DNA of 64,000 nt from Oceanococcus sp. (lineage in GTDB: Bacteria > Pseudomonadota > Gammaproteobacteria > Nevskiales > Oceanococcaceae): contig JASBUL010000056.1 of the NCBI GenBank assembly GCA_030147945.1, positions 1 through 64,000 of the forward strand. The letters are read 5' to 3'. The position numbers were made by a program, and so were the translations under genes. Under the pieces are notes generated by a model. It was not told where the DNA came from, ran no database searches, and saw nothing but the letters and a program-made list of their open reading frames with translations. Below, piece after piece: positions 61,387 through 64,000 of the stretch. Each line of letters starts with the position of its first letter. Positions within the stretch are counted from its first letter, which is position 1.

Positions 61387-63243
61387 ATGTCCGAACGCAA
61401 ATCCTTGTTTCGTCGTTTTTTCGGGGCCCTGGGCGCCATCTTCGACTTTTTCCGGCGCGCCGTGTTCATCGTCTTTCTGCTGATCAGCGCGGCGATGATT
61501 TATTTCGTCTACAGCGGCGGGCCGCCGGTCAAGGTCGACGACGGGATTGCCCTGGTTGTGGTCCCGTTCGGGCAGATCGTCGATCAGGATGACACCGACC
61601 CGCGGACCCAGCTGGCCGATGATTTCCTCGGCGAAGATCCGTCGTACACGGTGCTGGGTGATCTGCTCGACGCCATCGACAGCGCCGCCCAGGATGAGCG
61701 TATCAAGCTGCTGTTCCTCAAACTGGATACCGGTTTTTACGCCGGGCAGGCGCAGTTGGAGGAGCTGGCTGCTGCAGTCACGCGTTTTCGCAAGACCAGC
61801 GGCAAGCCGGTTTACGCCTATGCACCGGACATGGGGCAACAATCCTATTTCCTCGCTGCGGCGGCCGATGAGGTGTTCATCGATCCGCTGGGCATGGTGT
61901 TTCTGCAGGGTTACGAGAACTACCCGCTGTATTTCAAGGATGCGCTGGACAAGCTGGGTGTAACCGTCAACGTGTTCCGTGTCGGCGAATTCAAGTCGGC
62001 GGTGGAGCCGTTTACACGTGAGTCCATGTCGCCACAGGCGCGTGAGAACGCCCAGGGCTGGCTGGATGATCTGTGGCTGGGCTGGCGTGAGCAGGTGGCC
62101 GGGGCGCGCGGGCTTAGCGTTGAGGATTTGCAGCGCTACAGCGACGAATTTGCTGCGCGTCTGGCCGAGCATCAGGGCGACACCGCGGCGCTGGCCAAGG
62201 CTGCGGGGCTGGTCGACCATGTGCTGGGCTTGCACGAGATTCGGGCCATGGCCGGTGAGCTGGTCGGCATGGATGAAGAGCACGGCAGCTTCCGGCAGAT
62301 TCCACACACCCGTTATCTGCGCGCCATCGATCGAGAGCGGCGGCATGTGGCGACGCAGACAAAACCGGCGCAGCCATTGCCTGAGGATGCCGGTGATATC
62401 TCCCTGATCGTGGTTCAGGGACAGATCGTGCCGGGCGAGAGCAGCATGGGCTTTGCCGGTGGCGAGACCTTGCGTCGGCTGATCGATCAGGCACGCGATG
62501 ACGAGTATTCCAAGGCTCTGGTGCTGCGCGTGGACTCACCCGGCGGCAGCGTGTTCGCGTCCGAGCAAATGCGTCGCGCCATCGTGCGTTACCAGGCCAG
62601 CGGGCGCCCGGTGGTGGTGTCGATGGCCAGCGTGGCGGCTTCGGGCGGCTACTGGATCTCGATGAATGCGGACCGCATTCTGGCGCACGCGACGACCATC
62701 ACCGGTTCGATCGGGGTGTTCGGACTGGTGCCGACTTTTGAGAACAGCCTCGACAAACTTGGCATCGCCACCGATGGGGTGGGCACGACCAACTGGTCCG
62801 GCGGCCTGAGCCCGGTGCGGCCGCTTTCGCCGGCGGCCCGTCAGGGCCTGCAAATGGTGGTGGAGAAGGATTACCGCAATTTCATCAGCCGCGTGGCCGA
62901 GGCGCGTGAGTTGCCGCTGGAGACGGTCGACAGCATTGCCCAGGGGCAGGTCTGGAGCGGTCAGGATGCGCTGGATCTGGGGCTGATCGATGCGCTGGGA
63001 GATTTTGATGTGGCGGTGGAGCAGGCGGCTGCACTGGCCGGGCTCAAGGAATTCGAGGTGGTGCCGGTCACGCCGCCGCTGGATATCCGCTTCCAGTTCC
63101 TGCAGAAGTTCTCGCAGCTGCGCAGCTGGATGCCAGATCCGCTGTCCCAGTGGCTGGGCGGCTGGATGCGGACGGTCAACGGCGTGATGCAGCGCTGGTC
63201 TGATCCGCGCGGGGTGTATGCCGATTGCCTGTGTGTGCCCTAG
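61387..63243 (+). CDS. sppA: Signal peptide peptidase SppA (67 kDa type)
   Basis: The 618-residue protein has one N-terminal transmembrane helix (residues ~22-42) and the doubled ClpP-like fold of long SppA. The N-terminal half carries the catalytic-type Lys (Gly-Glu-Phe-Lys-Ser-Ala), the C-terminal half the Ser (Ala-Ala-Ser-Gly-Gly-Tyr) and the Asp-Ser-Pro-Gly-Gly strand. It degrades cleaved signal peptides at the inner membrane. It is divergent from the peroxiredoxin gene by 128 bp, which holds the promoters. The following hydrolase starts 3 bp after its stop. Confidence 0.93.
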   Translation: MSERKSLFRRFFGALGAIFDFFRRAVFIVFLLISAAMIYFVYSGGPPVKVDDGIALVVVPFGQIVDQDDTDPRTQLADDFLGEDPSYTVLGDLLDAIDSAAQDERIKLLFLKLDTGFYAGQAQLEELAAAVTRFRKTSGKPVYAYAPDMGQQSYFLAAAADEVFIDPLGMVFLQGYENYPLYFKDALDKLGVTVNVFRVGEFKSAVEPFTRESMSPQARENAQGWLDDLWLGWREQVAGARGLSVEDLQRYSDEFAARLAEHQGDTAALAKAAGLVDHVLGLHEIRAMAGELVGMDEEHGSFRQIPHTRYLRAIDRERRHVATQTKPAQPLPEDAGDISLIVVQGQIVPGESSMGFAGGETLRRLIDQARDDEYSKALVLRVDSPGGSVFASEQMRRAIVRYQASGRPVVVSMASVAASGGYWISMNADRILAHATTITGSIGVFGLVPTFENSLDKLGIATDGVGTTNWSGGLSPVRPLSPAARQGLQMVVEKDYRNFISRVAEARELPLETVDSIAQGQVWSGQDALDLGLIDALGDFDVAVEQAAALAGLKEFEVVPVTPPLDIRFQFLQKFSQLRSWMPDPLSQWLGGWMRTVNGVMQRWSDPRGVYADCLCVP

Positions 63244-63246
63244 CTC

Positions 63247-64000
63247 ATGCCGCAATTCGAGCGGCTCGGCCTGAGTCTGCACTACCGCGATCTGAGACCG
63301 GATGAGCCCAACGGGGAAAGCGTGGTGCTGCTGCACGGCCTGGGCAACAGCGGGCTGGACTGGGAGTTCCAGTGGCCGGCGCTGCTGGCCGCCGGCTACC
63401 GCGTGATCTGCCCCGACCTGCCCGGCTTTGGCGCTTCACGCCCCGGAGGAGATGGCCGTGCGGTGCCGGCCGAGAGGTTGGGGCCGGTCCCCATGGCGCA
63501 TGATGTGGTGGCTTTGCTGGATACGCTGTCGATTGAGCGCTGCCACATGGTGGGGTATTCCATGGGCGGAGCCGTGGCCTATCAGTTTGCGATCGATCAG
63601 GCGCCGCGCGTGCTCACGCTGGGGATTATCAGCAGCGTGCCGTGCTTCGTGCCGCAGCGCCTGCAGGATCACTGGCAGTTCTGGCTGCGCCACGTGGTCA
63701 GTCGGGTGCTGGGTATGCAGCGTCTGGCTGGCAAGGTGGTGGAAGGGCTGTTTCCGGGGCATCCGGAGCTGATGGAAAAAATGCGTCCACGCTATGCCGA
63801 GAATGACCCCTGGGTCTACGCGCGCATGCTTGAAGCGCTGGCCAGCTGGGATGTGCGTCCGCGTCTGGGCGAGATCCAATGCCCGGTGCATATCCTGGCT
63901 GGTGAGTTCGATTATTTTCGTTTGCAGGATATCCAGGAGAGCATGCAGGGCTTGCCGCAGGCGCGCCTTGATGTGATCGCCGGTGCGACTCATGGCCTGC
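63247..64000 (+). CDS. Alpha/beta hydrolase, cut by window end
   Basis: The frame opens 3 bp after sppA and is still open at base 64000 (about 251 residues seen). It has His-Gly-Leu-Gly-Asn-Ser, Pro-Asp-Leu-Pro-Gly-Phe-Gly, the nucleophile elbow Gly-Tyr-Ser-Met-Gly-Gly and, near the cut end, the catalytic-type His in Ala-Thr-His-Gly. Likely an esterase or related hydrolase, translated with sppA. The start has little room for a ribosome-binding site. Confidence 0.85.
   Translation, partial: MPQFERLGLSLHYRDLRPDEPNGESVVLLHGLGNSGLDWEFQWPALLAAGYRVICPDLPGFGASRPGGDGRAVPAERLGPVPMAHDVVALLDTLSIERCHMVGYSMGGAVAYQFAIDQAPRVLTLGIISSVPCFVPQRLQDHWQFWLRHVVSRVLGMQRLAGKVVEGLFPGHPELMEKMRPRYAENDPWVYARMLEALASWDVRPRLGEIQCPVHILAGEFDYFRLQDIQESMQGLPQARLDVIAGATHGL

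Overview
The window is G+C-rich, tightly packed bacterial DNA with many ATGA and TGATG gene overlaps. It looks like a chromosome segment of a Gammaproteobacterium that lives on hydrophobic organic compounds. Supporting this are an acyclic-terpene (Atu) catabolic cluster, two DUF1302/DUF1329 envelope sets, a wax ester synthase/DGAT homologue, family III CoA-transferases and acyl-CoA dehydrogenases. SppA, a PomA/PomB stator pair, SixA, a YaiL-like DUF2058 protein and a DUF1631 protein also fit. A Nevskiales/Solimonadaceae-like origin is my best guess and is inference only. I saw no tRNA, rRNA, CRISPR array, prophage or complete insertion sequence.

Region by region. (1) 1-870: tail of a possible methyltransferase and a degenerate GGDEF protein. 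(2) 989-8463: a CoA-ester operon of tandem CoA-transferase (with an in-frame TAG), DUF35 protein, Ltp2-like thiolase, alpha/beta hydrolase, small unknown protein, acyl-CoA ligase and SRPBCC protein. A small inverted-repeat element lies after its first gene. (3) 8551-16202: DUF1302 facing away from DUF1329, a Ycf48-like protein and an MMPL/RND pump. (4) 16352-17945: HxlR regulator divergent from DUF1428 and VOC genes. (5) 18082-23307: ABC1 kinase, CoA-transferase with odd domain order, voltage-sensor-like membrane protein, amidohydrolase. (6) 23424-31401: rubredoxin, DUF2505, second DUF1329, flavin reductase-MarR fusion, second DUF1302, WS/DGAT, FAD reductase. (7) 31462-39609: pterin synthase with an SDR, propionyl-CoA synthetase with an esterase, CofD-like protein, SixA, DUF2058, DUF1631. 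(8) 39626-51420: Atu cluster, with a lipoprotein hydrolase gene at its left edge. (9) 51427-55233: PomA/PomB, MBL hydrolase, DUF442 phosphatase, Prx5-like peroxiredoxin. (10) 55376-58347: ECF sigma, anti-sigma, small acidic exported protein, TPR/beta-barrel protein. (11) 58436-64000: acyl-CoA dehydrogenase, thioredoxin reductase, AhpC-type peroxiredoxin, SppA and a truncated hydrolase.

Working together: the envelope sets may move lipophilic substrates across the outer membrane and periplasm. Ligases and CoA-transferases would activate acids to CoA esters. The Atu enzymes dehydrogenate, carboxylate, hydrate and cleave isoprenoid acyl-CoAs, and PrpE would recover propionate. Surplus acyl groups could be stored through WS/DGAT. 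The clearest regulatory feature is a pair of near-identical 13-bp palindromes between the divergent Atu operons, which probably bind the TetR-type AtuR encoded in the left operon.
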